Origin: Variovorax atrisoli 110B
Lineage (GTDB): Bacteria; Pseudomonadota; Gammaproteobacteria; Burkholderiales; Burkholderiaceae_C
Reading direction: 5' to 3'
DNA: 64,000 nucleotides
Assembly (NCBI RefSeq): GCF_000382045.1
Contig: NZ_KB907466.1
Location: 46,090 to 110,089, forward strand
In this document: one piece after another, positions 18,009 through 26,977 of the stretch
How the letters are laid out: each line of letters begins with the position of its first letter
Numbering within the stretch: the first letter of the stretch is position 1
The notes under the pieces: model-generated
What the model was told of the DNA's origin: nothing
The model's input: only the letters and a program-made list of their open reading frames with translations
The model's database searches: none
Made by a program: the position numbers and the translations under genes

Positions 18009-18211
18009 CGATGGGCTGGCTGGCCAGAGACGTGCATCAGGTCTGCTGGCGGTAGTGAAAAAGTGTCGCGTAGAGGGCGAATGGGCGGTTATAGCACGGG
18101 GGTGCGACGCGCAATCCTGCATCCCCACCGTGTTCGACCCCATTCCCGAAGATGCTAAAACGTGGTCTGCATTGTCCCGGCCTCCTGCCGAGCCCTCTCC
18201 GGAAACCCTTC

Positions 18212-19312
18212 ATGCCGCGCCCGATCCTCGCCACCGTCCATACCGAAGCCCTGCGCCACAACCTCGAGCGGGCGCGCCGCTCGGCCCTCGAATCCCGCGT
18301 CTGGGCCGTCGTCAAGGCCAACGCCTATGGCCACGGCATCGAGCGGGTCTATGAGGGTTTGCGAGGCGCCGACGGCTTCGCGATGCTCGACCTGGCCGAG
18401 GCCGAGCGCGTGCGCGCCCTCGGCTGGCGCGGCCCGGTGCTGCTGCTGGAGGGCGTGTTCGAGGCCCGCGACCTGGAGCTGTGCTCGCGCCTGGACCTCT
18501 GGCACACCGTGCACTGCGACGAGCAGATCGACATGCTCGCCGCCCACAAGACCCTCAAGCCGCAGCGCGTGTTCCTCAAGATGAACTCCGGCATGAACCG
18601 CCTGGGCTTCACGCCCGAGCGCTTCGGCGCCGCCTGGACCCGCCTCAACGCGCTCACCCAGGTCGACGAGATCTCCCTCATGACCCACTTCAGTGATGCC
18701 GACGGCAAGCGCGGCATCGACCACCAGCTGGAAGCCTTCGAGCGCGCCACCCGCGACCTGCCGGGCGAGCGCTCCATCGCCAACAGCGCCGCCACGCTGC
18801 GCCACCCCGACCGCACGCGCGGCGACTGGGTGCGCCCCGGCGTCATGCTCTATGGCGTCGCGCCCGACTACCCCGAGCACGACGCGGCCCACTGGCAGCT
18901 GCAGCCCACCATGACGCTGTCGACCAGGCTGCTGTCGGTGCAGACCCTGAAGGCCGGCGACACCGTCGGCTACGGCTCCAACTTCACGGCCGAAGGGCCG
19001 CTCACCATCGGCGTGGCGGCGGTCGGCTATGCCGACGGCTATCCGCGCCACTGCGGCACCGGCACGCCGGTGCTGGTCAACGGCGTGCGCACCCGCATGG
19101 TCGGGCGCGTGAGCATGGACATGATCACCGTCGACCTCACGGGCGTGCCCGATGCGCAGTTCGGCAGCGAGGTCACGCTGTGGGGCAAGTCGGCCAGGAC
19201 GGGCGCCGTGCTGCCCATCGACGAGGTTGCGAAGGCCGGCGGCACCATCGGCTACGAACTCATGTGCGCGGTGGCGCCGCGCGTGCCCTTCGCCGAGCCG
19301 GAACCCGCCTGA
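18212..19312 (+). CDS. alr: Alanine racemase
   Basis: A 366-residue PLP enzyme that interconverts L- and D-alanine for peptidoglycan. The PLP lysine is Lys35 in VWAVVKANAYGHG. The second catalytic residue is the Tyr in DTVGYGSNF, in the C-terminal beta domain. The start MPRPILATVH matches the family. Full length. Divergent from lplT, with about 200 bases between for both promoters. Confidence 0.96.
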   Translation: MPRPILATVHTEALRHNLERARRSALESRVWAVVKANAYGHGIERVYEGLRGADGFAMLDLAEAERVRALGWRGPVLLLEGVFEARDLELCSRLDLWHTVHCDEQIDMLAAHKTLKPQRVFLKMNSGMNRLGFTPERFGAAWTRLNALTQVDEISLMTHFSDADGKRGIDHQLEAFERATRDLPGERSIANSAATLRHPDRTRGDWVRPGVMLYGVAPDYPEHDAAHWQLQPTMTLSTRLLSVQTLKAGDTVGYGSNFTAEGPLTIGVAAVGYADGYPRHCGTGTPVLVNGVRTRMVGRVSMDMITVDLTGVPDAQFGSEVTLWGKSARTGAVLPIDEVAKAGGTIGYELMCAVAPRVPFAEPEPA

Positions 19313-19316
19313 GGCC

Positions 19317-20081
19317 GTGAAGATCCTTTCCAACTGGCGCTCCGTGCGCCTGTGGGAAACGCAGCTCGAGCGCGAGCTGCACCGCAAGTACAGCCTGCGC
19401 ACGCACGGCATCCTCATCGGCAGCTTCACGCTGCTGCTCATGTGGGGCGTCTCTGCGCTGCAGATGCACCTGCTGCACGTCGATTCGCTCGCGGTGCGCT
19501 ATTTCCTCACGCTGGGCGTGGGGTACCTGGGCTATCTCCTGGTGCTGCGCTGGTGGGCGAAGCGCCTCGTCGAGGAGCGAGGGCTCGACTTCGACGTCGA
19601 CGCGCCCGACTTCGAGTTCGGCGGCGGACGCGGCGGCAGTTCGCACAGCCACACGGGCATCGGCAAGGCCCCGGGCGATGGCGGGGGTGGCGGTGGCGGC
19701 AGCGGCCTCTCCGACGTCGCCAGCGGCGCGCTCGACGTGGCCGGCGGTGCGGACGAGGGCGCGGTGGTCGTCATCCCGGTGATTGCCGTCTTCCTGATCT
19801 GCGCGGCCATCCTGTTCGGCGCGGGCTCGCTGGTGCTGCTGTACTTCAGCTGGGACGCGCTGCTGGCCGTGGCCATCGAGATCGCGTTCTCCTACGTGTC
19901 GGCGCGCGCGGCGGTGCGCGTGGCGCGCGAGGGCTGGCTCATGGCCGCCGTGCGGCTCACCTGGAAGCCACTGCTGGGCGCGGTGATCTGCGCGGTGGCG
20001 CTGGGCGCGCTGCTCGACCACTTCATGCCGCAGGTCAACTCCCTGCCGGAGGCTGTGCGCGTCCTGCTGAAGAAGCACTGA
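19317..20081 (+). CDS. Unknown membrane protein with Gly-rich loop
   Basis: A 254-residue protein starting at a GTG four bases after the alr stop, so probably translationally coupled to it. Two helices (about 31 to 50 and 61 to 79) are followed by an acidic patch and a Gly/Ser-rich loop (about 101 to 130) containing a run of Gly. Two or three further helices lie at about 149 to 185 and 215 to 235. I do not recognise the family. Its last 47 bases overlap the end of the LysR gene on the opposite strand. Confidence 0.75.
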   Translation: MKILSNWRSVRLWETQLERELHRKYSLRTHGILIGSFTLLLMWGVSALQMHLLHVDSLAVRYFLTLGVGYLGYLLVLRWWAKRLVEERGLDFDVDAPDFEFGGGRGGSSHSHTGIGKAPGDGGGGGGGSGLSDVASGALDVAGGADEGAVVVIPVIAVFLICAAILFGAGSLVLLYFSWDALLAVAIEIAFSYVSARAAVRVAREGWLMAAVRLTWKPLLGAVICAVALGALLDHFMPQVNSLPEAVRVLLKKH

Positions 20082-21009
20082 GCGCGCTCACCAGGTGATC
20101 GACCAGCGCCCTGCACTTGGGCGCCATGAAGCGGTTGGGCGGGTACAGGATGTACGCGTGCCCGCGGTAGTTGCCGCGGTACTCCCAGCCGGGCAGCACG
20201 CGAACGAGGCTGCCCGCATCCAGCGCCTGCTGCGCGACGAAGGCCGGCACCACGGCCACGCCAAGGTCCGCTAGCGCGCCTTCGAGCCGCACTTCGCTGT
20301 GGTTCGAGACATAGCGGCCGCGCACGATGACTTCCGCTTCCTCGTCCTCCTCCTCCTTGTTCTTGCCTCCTTCTTCCCTGCCGAACCGCCAGTGGTTGTC
20401 GCGCTCGTGCTCGCCCAGCGAAAGGCAGCTGTGGGCCGCGAGGTCGCGCGGGTGCTCGATGGGGCCATGCGCCGCCAGGTAGCGCGGCGAGGCGCAGAGG
20501 ATGTGCGCCACCGGCATCAGCCGGCGCGCCACCAGCCCCTCGGGCGGCTTCGTCGTCAGCCGGACCACCAGGTCGACGCCTTCGCGGATCGGATCGACGT
20601 CGCGGTCGGCCACGATGAGCTGCACGTCCACGTCGCGGTAGCGCCGCAGGAACTCGAGGACGTGCGCATGCAGCACGCGCCGCGCGAAGGCCTTGGGCGC
20701 GCTGATGCGCACCAGCCCGCTCGGGCCTGCTGCGAACTGCTGTCCGATCTCCATCGCACCCTGCGCCGCCAGCACCAGCTCGCGGCAGCGCGCGAAGGCC
20801 TCGGCGCCGGGCTCGGTCAGCCGCAGCTGGCGCGTGGTGCGCTGCAGCAGCTGGACGCCGATCTCCTTCTCGAGCCGCTTCACCTGCCGGCTCGCTGCCG
20901 AAGGCGTCATGCCCAGCAGGTCGGCCGCGGCCGAGAAGCTGCCGAGCTCGGCGACCCGAACGAAGGTCACCATCTCCGGCAGCACCTTGAGAAATGAATT
21001 CGTTCCCAC
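20035..21009 (-). CDS. LysR-family regulator with acidic insert
   Basis: A LysR regulator of 324 residues if it starts at the GTG at 21009, or 312 if at the ATG at 20973 (MVTFVRVAELGSFS). The helix-turn-helix includes SAAADLLGMTPSAASRQVKR. The effector domain contains an odd Glu/Lys-rich run at about 211 to 226 (from EEGGKNKEEE to DEEA), where relatives have a short loop. The gene is divergent from an EamA transporter, which it may control. Its 3' end overlaps the preceding plus-strand gene by 47 bases. Confidence 0.88.
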   Translation of the reverse strand: MGTNSFLKVLPEMVTFVRVAELGSFSAAADLLGMTPSAASRQVKRLEKEIGVQLLQRTTRQLRLTEPGAEAFARCRELVLAAQGAMEIGQQFAAGPSGLVRISAPKAFARRVLHAHVLEFLRRYRDVDVQLIVADRDVDPIREGVDLVVRLTTKPPEGLVARRLMPVAHILCASPRYLAAHGPIEHPRDLAAHSCLSLGEHERDNHWRFGREEGGKNKEEEDEEAEVIVRGRYVSNHSEVRLEGALADLGVAVVPAFVAQQALDAGSLVRVLPGWEYRGNYRGHAYILYPPNRFMAPKCRALVDHLVSALSASSAGRAQPPAGS

Positions 21010-21126
21010 GACGCAATAGTCCTGTTCCGGCCGACGCCTGTGCGGCCCGGGTGATGCCCGGAACAATTCCATGCCCGACGGATGCGTCGGGCTCTCGGAA
21101 ATGTTCACGGACGGCGCAGGCGAAGT

Positions 21127-22062
21127 ATGGATTCAAAGACGAAGAGGCCGGCGGGCATCGGCCTCGCCGAAGTCATGCTGCTGCTGGTGGCGGCGGTGTG
21201 GGGCGGCAGCTACGCAGTGGCCAAGCAGGCGACGCAGCAGCTGCCGGTGCTGGAGTTCATCGCGCTGCGCTTCGGGCTGACCTTCCTCGTGCTGCTGCCC
21301 GCGCTGAAGCCGCTGTTCGGCGTCGGGTGGCAGAGGGGCCTCGCCGTCGGCGGCCTGCTCGGTGCGAACCTGCTGGCGATCTTCGTCTGCGAGACCTTCG
21401 GCGTGTCGCTCACCACGGCCAGCAATGCCGCCTTCCTCATCAGCCTGTGCGTCGCGCTCACGCCCTTCGTCGAATGGTGGCTGCTGGGGCAGCGGCCGGC
21501 GCCGCGCATGTTCCGGGCTGCCGGCCTGTCGGCGCTGGGCGCGGCGATGCTCTCGGCCACTTCGCCCGCGGAACTCTCGGTGGGCTGGGGCGACGGCCTG
21601 ATGGTGATCGCGGCCTTCCTGCGCGCCGTGATGGTCTGCATGACGCGACGGCTCGCCGGGCACCATGCGATGCCGGCGCTGACGCTGACGGCGGTGCAGT
21701 CGGGCGTGATGGCCCTCGGCGCGGGGGCGCTCGCGCTCGTCGCCGCGCCGGCCGGCGGCGCATGGCACGTTCCGCCTGCCACGGCCTCTTTCTGGTGGGG
21801 CATGGCCTACCTCGTGCTGCTGTGCACCGTCTTCGCCTTCTTCGCGCAGAACCATGCGGCCTCGCGTTCGAGCCCGAGCCGCGTGTCGCTGCTGATGGGC
21901 AGCGAGCCGGTGTTCGGCGCGCTGATCGCGGCCTGCGGCTTCGGCGAGCGCATCGGGCCGTGGGGCTGGGCGGGGGGCTTGCTGATCGTCTGCGCGGCGT
22001 GGTGGGTGACGATGCCGGCGAGGGAGACTCCGGGCCGCGTTGTCGCCGGTGATGCCGCCTGA
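21127..22062 (+). CDS. EamA/DMT-family transporter
   Basis: A 311-residue inner-membrane protein with about ten helices in two EamA repeats. The first is recognisable as LLLVAAVWGGSYAVAKQA. The second ends with the typical LMGSEPVFGALIAA segment. Substrate unknown. Divergent from the LysR gene, an arrangement common for LysR-controlled exporters. The alpha/beta hydrolase gene follows by 31 bases. Confidence 0.9.
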   Translation: MDSKTKRPAGIGLAEVMLLLVAAVWGGSYAVAKQATQQLPVLEFIALRFGLTFLVLLPALKPLFGVGWQRGLAVGGLLGANLLAIFVCETFGVSLTTASNAAFLISLCVALTPFVEWWLLGQRPAPRMFRAAGLSALGAAMLSATSPAELSVGWGDGLMVIAAFLRAVMVCMTRRLAGHHAMPALTLTAVQSGVMALGAGALALVAAPAGGAWHVPPATASFWWGMAYLVLLCTVFAFFAQNHAASRSSPSRVSLLMGSEPVFGALIAACGFGERIGPWGWAGGLLIVCAAWWVTMPARETPGRVVAGDAA

Positions 22063-22093
22063 GAGGGCGGGCGGGCCGTGTCATGCTCGCGCG

Positions 22094-22837
22094 ATGAACG
22101 ACGACTTCTCCGTTGATGCGGCCGATCAAACGCTGCGCGGCACGGTCACCGGCAACGCCGCTGGCGACGCGCCGAGCGTGCTGGCTCTGCACGGCGGCGG
22201 CCAGTCCTCGCGGCGCGGCATCCAGTACCTTCTCTCGGCTCTGGCGCGCGATGGCGTCGCGAGCGCCTCCTTCGACTTCTCCGGTCATGGAGACAGCACC
22301 GGCCAGGTCGAAGGCTCCAGCCTGAACGAACGCATGGCGCAGGCGCTGGCCGTGGCCGGCCACGTGGCGCCGGGGCGGCTGCTCTCGCTGATCGGCACGA
22401 GCATGGGCGGCCACGTCGCGTGCTCCCTGATCGAGCGGCTGCAGCCGCCCGCGCTGGTGCTCTTCTGCCCGGCAGCCTATGTGGCCCCGGCCCAGGACGC
22501 GCCCTTCGGCCCGAGCTTCCAGCAGATCCTGCGCTCGACCGTGGACTACGCGAGCTCGCCGGCCTTCACGGCGCTCGAAGGCTTCGAGGGCCGCCTGCTG
22601 CTGGTCCACGGAACGCAGGACGCCGTGATTCCCGCGCAGGTCCTCGACCAGTACGAGCGCAGGGCCCGCAGGGCCGAGTCCGTCGAGGTCGTGCGGCTCG
22701 AAGGCGCGGGGCACAAGCTGCACGACTGGCTCCAGTCCCGTCCACCGGACCACGGGCTGGTGCTCGATGCCGTGCTGCGGACGCTGGCCCCCGGGGCTCG
22801 GAGACAATCCGCGCCGGGAGGAATTTCGTTCACATGA
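22094..22837 (+). CDS. Alpha/beta hydrolase
   Basis: A 247-residue alpha/beta-fold hydrolase. The nucleophile elbow is GTSMGG (Ser103). Asp176 in HGTQDAVIP and His207 in GAGHKLHDW complete the triad. The oxyanion region ALHGGGQSS is near the N-terminus. No signal peptide. Substrate not predictable; short-chain esters or thioesters are typical. It overlaps the next gene by 4 bases (ATGA), so the two are translationally coupled. Confidence 0.88.
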   Translation: MNDDFSVDAADQTLRGTVTGNAAGDAPSVLALHGGGQSSRRGIQYLLSALARDGVASASFDFSGHGDSTGQVEGSSLNERMAQALAVAGHVAPGRLLSLIGTSMGGHVACSLIERLQPPALVLFCPAAYVAPAQDAPFGPSFQQILRSTVDYASSPAFTALEGFEGRLLLVHGTQDAVIPAQVLDQYERRARRAESVEVVRLEGAGHKLHDWLQSRPPDHGLVLDAVLRTLAPGARRQSAPGGISFT

Positions 22838-23691
22838 TTTCGAAGAAACAGGGAGCGCGCGCCGCCTGGCGCGCATGCGGCATCGCGCTGGCGGTCGCCG
22901 CCGTCGCGGCGCACGCCGAAACCGACGCGGCGGCACCCGCGGACCCGCAGCGATCGCAAGCCACGGAGGCCGTCGCAGACGCGCCGGCCGTGCCTGTCGC
23001 ACCCATATCGCCCGCCGCACCTGTCGAAGCGGTCGCAGCTGCCGCGCCAGCGGCACCTCAGACCCGCGTGCGCTTCAGCCGGGGCATGTACAAGCCCGGA
23101 ATCGAACAGCTTCGCGTGGTCCGCCGCGAGAACACGATGAACAACATCGCGGGGCAGGTGGCGCTGAACATCGCGCTGTCGGTCATCGCGGGCGGCGTGA
23201 GCGTCGGCGCGCAGGGCTTCTCGAAGGACGACCTCGGCGGCACCACGCTGGAGGCGCTCAAGGACGACCCGCTGGGCGTCAACCCCGCCATCAGCGAGCT
23301 GAACGATGCGCTCAGCAAGGTCGCCACCGACATCTACCGCAAGCGCGCCGAGGCGGCCTACGCCACGGCCCTGACAGACGGCTCCACGCCCGAGGAGATC
23401 GAGGAGGCGCGCAAGGTGCAGGCGGTGGCGGACACGCCGCTGCTTCCGGGCTCCTGGCACCTGGTCTACGAGAACCTGACCGGCTCGGACGAGCTGTATC
23501 GCCTGAAGTTCGGCGCCGAGCTCGGCCGCGCGGGCTTCATGCGTCCGCCGGCCGCGTGCTTCTATCAGTCGGAGCCGGTCGCATGGAACGAGTGGCAGGC
23601 CGACAACTGGCAGCGGCTGCGCGAGGAGCGCGCCAAGGCCGTGGCGCGCTGCACCGAGACGCTTTCGGCCACGCCCGAGAAGTTCTGGTGA
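22834..23691 (+). CDS. Secreted protein, unknown
   Basis: A 285-residue protein with a signal peptide ending near AAHAE (about 29) and an Ala/Pro-rich spacer (about 30 to 75). A globular part then begins around TRVRFSRGMYKPG. A hydrophobic Ala/Gly segment (IALSVIAGGVSVGAQGF) might insert in a membrane. I do not recognise the family. A GGGAGGAA ribosome binding site lies inside the end of the upstream hydrolase gene, and the start overlaps that stop. Probably periplasmic or outer-membrane associated. Confidence 0.8.
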   Translation: MISKKQGARAAWRACGIALAVAAVAAHAETDAAAPADPQRSQATEAVADAPAVPVAPISPAAPVEAVAAAAPAAPQTRVRFSRGMYKPGIEQLRVVRRENTMNNIAGQVALNIALSVIAGGVSVGAQGFSKDDLGGTTLEALKDDPLGVNPAISELNDALSKVATDIYRKRAEAAYATALTDGSTPEEIEEARKVQAVADTPLLPGSWHLVYENLTGSDELYRLKFGAELGRAGFMRPPAACFYQSEPVAWNEWQADNWQRLREERAKAVARCTETLSATPEKFW

Positions 23692-23698
23692 ACGCGTC

Positions 23699-24376
23699 CT
23701 AGGCCGCGCGGAACGCCTGCATGGCCGCGGGCTGCCGGTTCAGCCCCAGCGCCAGCGCCAGAAGCTCGTCGTCGGCGCACAGGATCGCGAAGGCGCGGTG
23801 CTTCTCGCCGAAGCTCATGACCGGGCCAGAGTGGTGGAGCGAACGGTGGTTGAAGGCCACCACGTCGCCCGGGTCGACCTCGTAGCCCACGATGTCGAAG
23901 GCGCCGCGGTTGGATTCGATGTCGGGCAGATCGATGGCCGGCGCTTCACCGGACTGGCCTGCGATCCGGTAGCCGGTCTTCCAGAGGTGGGAGCCGCGCA
24001 CCACTTCCGGCGCGGTCTCGCGCGGCATGTGGTCCACCGGCATCCACAGGTGGACGATGCGGTGGCTGTCGGCCAGCCCGCAGGACACGTCCTGGTGCCA
24101 GTGCGCTGCGGTCGCGGCGCTCACGTCCTTGTCGAAGAGCAGTTCGTCGCAGGTCCAGCCCAGCCGGCGGTTCACCGTCAGCTGGCCGGCGATCTCGCTG
24201 GCGCCCGATTCGGACACCACGTGCTGCAGCAGCAGGCCGTCGCGCCGCTGTCGGAGGCCGGCGCGCGCCAGCTCTATCCATTCGGGCGAGACGATACCGC
24301 GCAGGCACACGACGCCATCCCGCAGGAACCGGAGGCGCTCGTCGAAACTCACGCCGCGAAGCAGTGGGTTGCTCAT
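23699..24376 (-). CDS. Phytanoyl-CoA dioxygenase (PhyH) family protein
   Basis: A 225-residue Fe(II)/2-oxoglutarate oxygenase-like protein. The metal site is His94-Gln-Asp96 in HWHQD, with a distal His at about 181 or 182 (RSLHHSG). Arg194 (KHRAF) is placed to bind 2-oxoglutarate. The core residues look intact. It lies at the 3' end of the exopolysaccharide cluster, 35 bases after the flippase gene, so it may hydroxylate a sugar or lipid used there. That role is inference from position. Confidence 0.82.
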   Translation of the reverse strand: MSNPLLRGVSFDERLRFLRDGVVCLRGIVSPEWIELARAGLRQRRDGLLLQHVVSESGASEIAGQLTVNRRLGWTCDELLFDKDVSAATAAHWHQDVSCGLADSHRIVHLWMPVDHMPRETAPEVVRGSHLWKTGYRIAGQSGEAPAIDLPDIESNRGAFDIVGYEVDPGDVVAFNHRSLHHSGPVMSFGEKHRAFAILCADDELLALALGLNRQPAAMQAFRAA

Positions 24377-24411
24377 CAGGATCTCCTCGTCCGGCGCCGG
24401 CCCTTGGGGCT

Positions 24412-25668
24412 TCAGGCGCGTTGCTCCCCTTTGTTCCCGTCAGCCCCGCTCGCCCGCACCAGGAAGAACAGCCAGCCGACCATCAGCGCGGCCATGCAGG
24501 CGAAGCCCCACGTCATGGCGTGGATGGTCTGGATGTAGGAGACGGGCCGTCCGGCCGCGAGCATCGCGACCGCGAACACAACCGCACCCACCACCGAGCA
24601 CAGCAGCAGGGCGCCCGGCCGCGACGCTGCCCTGAAGCCGGTGCGCAGGCACATGGTGAGCCCGAAGATCGCGGGCGCGTAGAAGAAGGGCGAGAAGTCC
24701 ATGCCCCGGTAGTTCGCGCCGAAGGCCAGCACCACGAGGTGCGGCCCCAGCAGGCCAAGCGCCACGCCCACGGCCTCGGCGACCACGAAGCCGAGCAGCA
24801 CGAAGCCGGTGAAGTCGCGCAGCGACTTCTTCCTCCGGGCGTCGTCCGCCGACTTCCAGTTGGCCGCCAGCTGCGGCAGCAGGTAGTAGCCCAGCGCCGA
24901 CAGCACGTACTGCATCGGCAGCAGGAAGGTGATGTAGATCTTCAGCAGGCCGCCCTGCTCGGCATCGGCCGAGGAGCCCAGCAGCAGGATGGCGCCGCCG
25001 GTCATGATCCAGCTCATGAACTGCGAGAGGCTGGCCTTCCAGCCGTAGGCCATCGATTCGCGCGCCGTCAGGCCGTGGGCGTTCTTCGCGGCCGGCAGCG
25101 GAAGGACGGTGTGGCGCGTGTTCGCGAGCACCAGGAAGAGAAAGGGCAGCTGCAGCACCGAGACCAGCAGCAGCGCCTCCTTCCAGCCCGCGGGCCTGGC
25201 GGCATTCAGCACGACGACGTAGCCCGCCGAGATCAGCGCGCCCGAGACGCACAACACGCCGTAGCGCCGCCCCGCGAGCAGCAGGCTGCGCGAGATCCAG
25301 AAGATCTCGTAGCCCACGATCAGCGCCACGCCCACCCAGTGCAGCTGCCCCGGGAACGCGGCGATCTGCCATGCCAGGAAGCCCAGCAGCGAGAACAGCA
25401 CCACCAGCGCCCAGGTCAGCCAGGCGGAGGAGCGGTCGGCGTAGTGGCGCCGGATCAGCAGGGGCTCGTGCACCATCGCCATGTGCAGGATGTACTGGAA
25501 GCTGATCACCGCGAGGAACGCGGAGGCCACGCCGAAGTCCGCGGGCGAGAGCACGCGGGCCAGCGCGAAGCTGAGCAGCAGCTGGCTCGCGCTGTAGATG
25601 CACTGGTCGGCGACGGCATAGATGGGACCGCCGAGGCGTTTGCCGAGTCCGGAGAGCCGTTGCTTCAT
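24412..25668 (-). CDS. Polysaccharide flippase (Wzx-like, MOP superfamily)
   Basis: A 418-residue integral membrane protein with about 12 helices and the opening ADQCIYSASQLLLSFALARV, which resembles oligosaccharide flippases. It would move the lipid-linked repeat unit across the inner membrane. The C-terminal tail is short and charged. It follows the glycoside hydrolase gene by four bases. Symbol withheld because Wzx sequences are very divergent. Confidence 0.82.
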   Translation of the reverse strand: MKQRLSGLGKRLGGPIYAVADQCIYSASQLLLSFALARVLSPADFGVASAFLAVISFQYILHMAMVHEPLLIRRHYADRSSAWLTWALVVLFSLLGFLAWQIAAFPGQLHWVGVALIVGYEIFWISRSLLLAGRRYGVLCVSGALISAGYVVVLNAARPAGWKEALLLVSVLQLPFLFLVLANTRHTVLPLPAAKNAHGLTARESMAYGWKASLSQFMSWIMTGGAILLLGSSADAEQGGLLKIYITFLLPMQYVLSALGYYLLPQLAANWKSADDARRKKSLRDFTGFVLLGFVVAEAVGVALGLLGPHLVVLAFGANYRGMDFSPFFYAPAIFGLTMCLRTGFRAASRPGALLLCSVVGAVVFAVAMLAAGRPVSYIQTIHAMTWGFACMAALMVGWLFFLVRASGADGNKGEQRA

Positions 25669-25672
25669 CCAC

Positions 25673-26977
25673 CTAGCCCGAGATGGAAAGCAGCACCGGG
25701 CTGGAGGTCGCCTTCACGCTGAAGCCCTCGCCCGAACGGCTGCCGCAGCTGCCTTCGCGCATCTGCGGGAAGAAGTCGACGCGCGTGCACTTCGCGCCTG
25801 CGGTCGCGGGTACCGACACGCTCTGCTCCGCGCCCTGCGTCCAGACCACGTGCAGCATCGACTCGCCGCGGCGCAGCACCAGCCGGCTCGCGCCGCGCGC
25901 GTCCTCGTAGGAGACCTTCTGCGAGTGCCGCGCGATCTTCAGGAACTCGGTCAGCGCCGAGTAGGCCTCCTTCTTCTCGCCGGACTTCGACATGAGCCCG
26001 AAGTTGTCCTCCTTGGAGAAGTACGACTGGCCGCGGTCGCGCCACGAGTACAGGTTCAGCAGCCGGATGCCGGCCGCGACGTTGATCAGGTACTCCCTGA
26101 AGATCAGCGAAGCCTGCGCGCCCTGGTTGCGCACCGGCATGTACGAGGCGTAGCCCCATTCGGAGGCGACGATGCCGGTCTTGTTCAGCTGGCGCCTGTC
26201 GAGCTGCGCGCGCAGCCTCTGGTAGTCGGCCAGCGCGGTCTCGGGCACCGAACGGTAGGGGTGGATGGAGATGTCCGTCAGGCAGTCGCTGCGCGCGGCG
26301 GAGACGAAGGCGTCTTCCAGCTCCGAGGGCACCTTCCCCCCACCGCCGCCTCCCCCGCCGCCGACGAAGGGCAGCTTCGCGAAGCCGAAGCCGACGATGA
26401 TGTCCGGGCGGATCTGCCGCTGCGCGAGCCGCTCGCACAGCGCCGAGGTGGCCGCGCCGAAGTCGCGCACCAGAGCGGGCTGCAGGAAGGTCTTGTTGTC
26501 GGGCTCGTTCCACACTTCCCAGATGGCGACGTCGGCCGAGTGCGCCTTGATGAAGTCGGCCGCGAAGTCGGCGAAGCGGTCTTCCTTGCTGCCGCTGCCG
26601 CTGCCGCTGCCGCCACCGCCGCCGCGCATGTCGCCGGGCTCGTGGCCCCAGATCTCCTTGCCGCCGAACAGCGTGACCATGGCATCGAGCCTGGCCTTGC
26701 GCACGCGCTGGATCAGCTTCGAATAGTCGGTGAGCGCCGGATTCACGCTCCTGATCGGCGGACGCACGCCGAAGCGCACGAACTCGAAGCCGGCCGCACG
26801 GATCTCGCGCAGGTCGTCGTCGGTGATGGTCGCGGGATCGATCTGCACGCTCAGGGAGACCGGGTACTCCGAACTCAGCGTGCCGATGCCCCTGGCATGT
26901 GCCGAAGCGGCCGGCACGATCGAGGCGGCCGCGAAGAGCAGGGCGCCCAGCAGGCTGGCGAGGGTCTTCTTCTTCAT
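25673..26977 (-). CDS. Secreted clan GH-A glycoside hydrolase in EPS cluster
   Basis: A 434-residue protein with a signal peptide ending near ASAHARG (about 28) and a TIM-barrel hydrolase domain. The clan GH-A acid/base is Glu158 in EVWNEPDN and the likely nucleophile is Glu273 in VASEWGYAS. The pattern recalls GH39/PslG-type enzymes, which cut exopolysaccharide in the periplasm during its export. Two Gly-rich runs interrupt loops at about 119 to 130 and 206 to 214; relatives are not expected to carry these. The start ATG overlaps the end of the GT4 gene by 4 bases. Family assignment is moderate; the hydrolase clan is clearer. Confidence 0.82.
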   Translation of the reverse strand: MKKKTLASLLGALLFAAASIVPAASAHARGIGTLSSEYPVSLSVQIDPATITDDDLREIRAAGFEFVRFGVRPPIRSVNPALTDYSKLIQRVRKARLDAMVTLFGGKEIWGHEPGDMRGGGGGSGSGSGSKEDRFADFAADFIKAHSADVAIWEVWNEPDNKTFLQPALVRDFGAATSALCERLAQRQIRPDIIVGFGFAKLPFVGGGGGGGGGKVPSELEDAFVSAARSDCLTDISIHPYRSVPETALADYQRLRAQLDRRQLNKTGIVASEWGYASYMPVRNQGAQASLIFREYLINVAAGIRLLNLYSWRDRGQSYFSKEDNFGLMSKSGEKKEAYSALTEFLKIARHSQKVSYEDARGASRLVLRRGESMLHVVWTQGAEQSVSVPATAGAKCTRVDFFPQMREGSCGSRSGEGFSVKATSSPVLLSISG

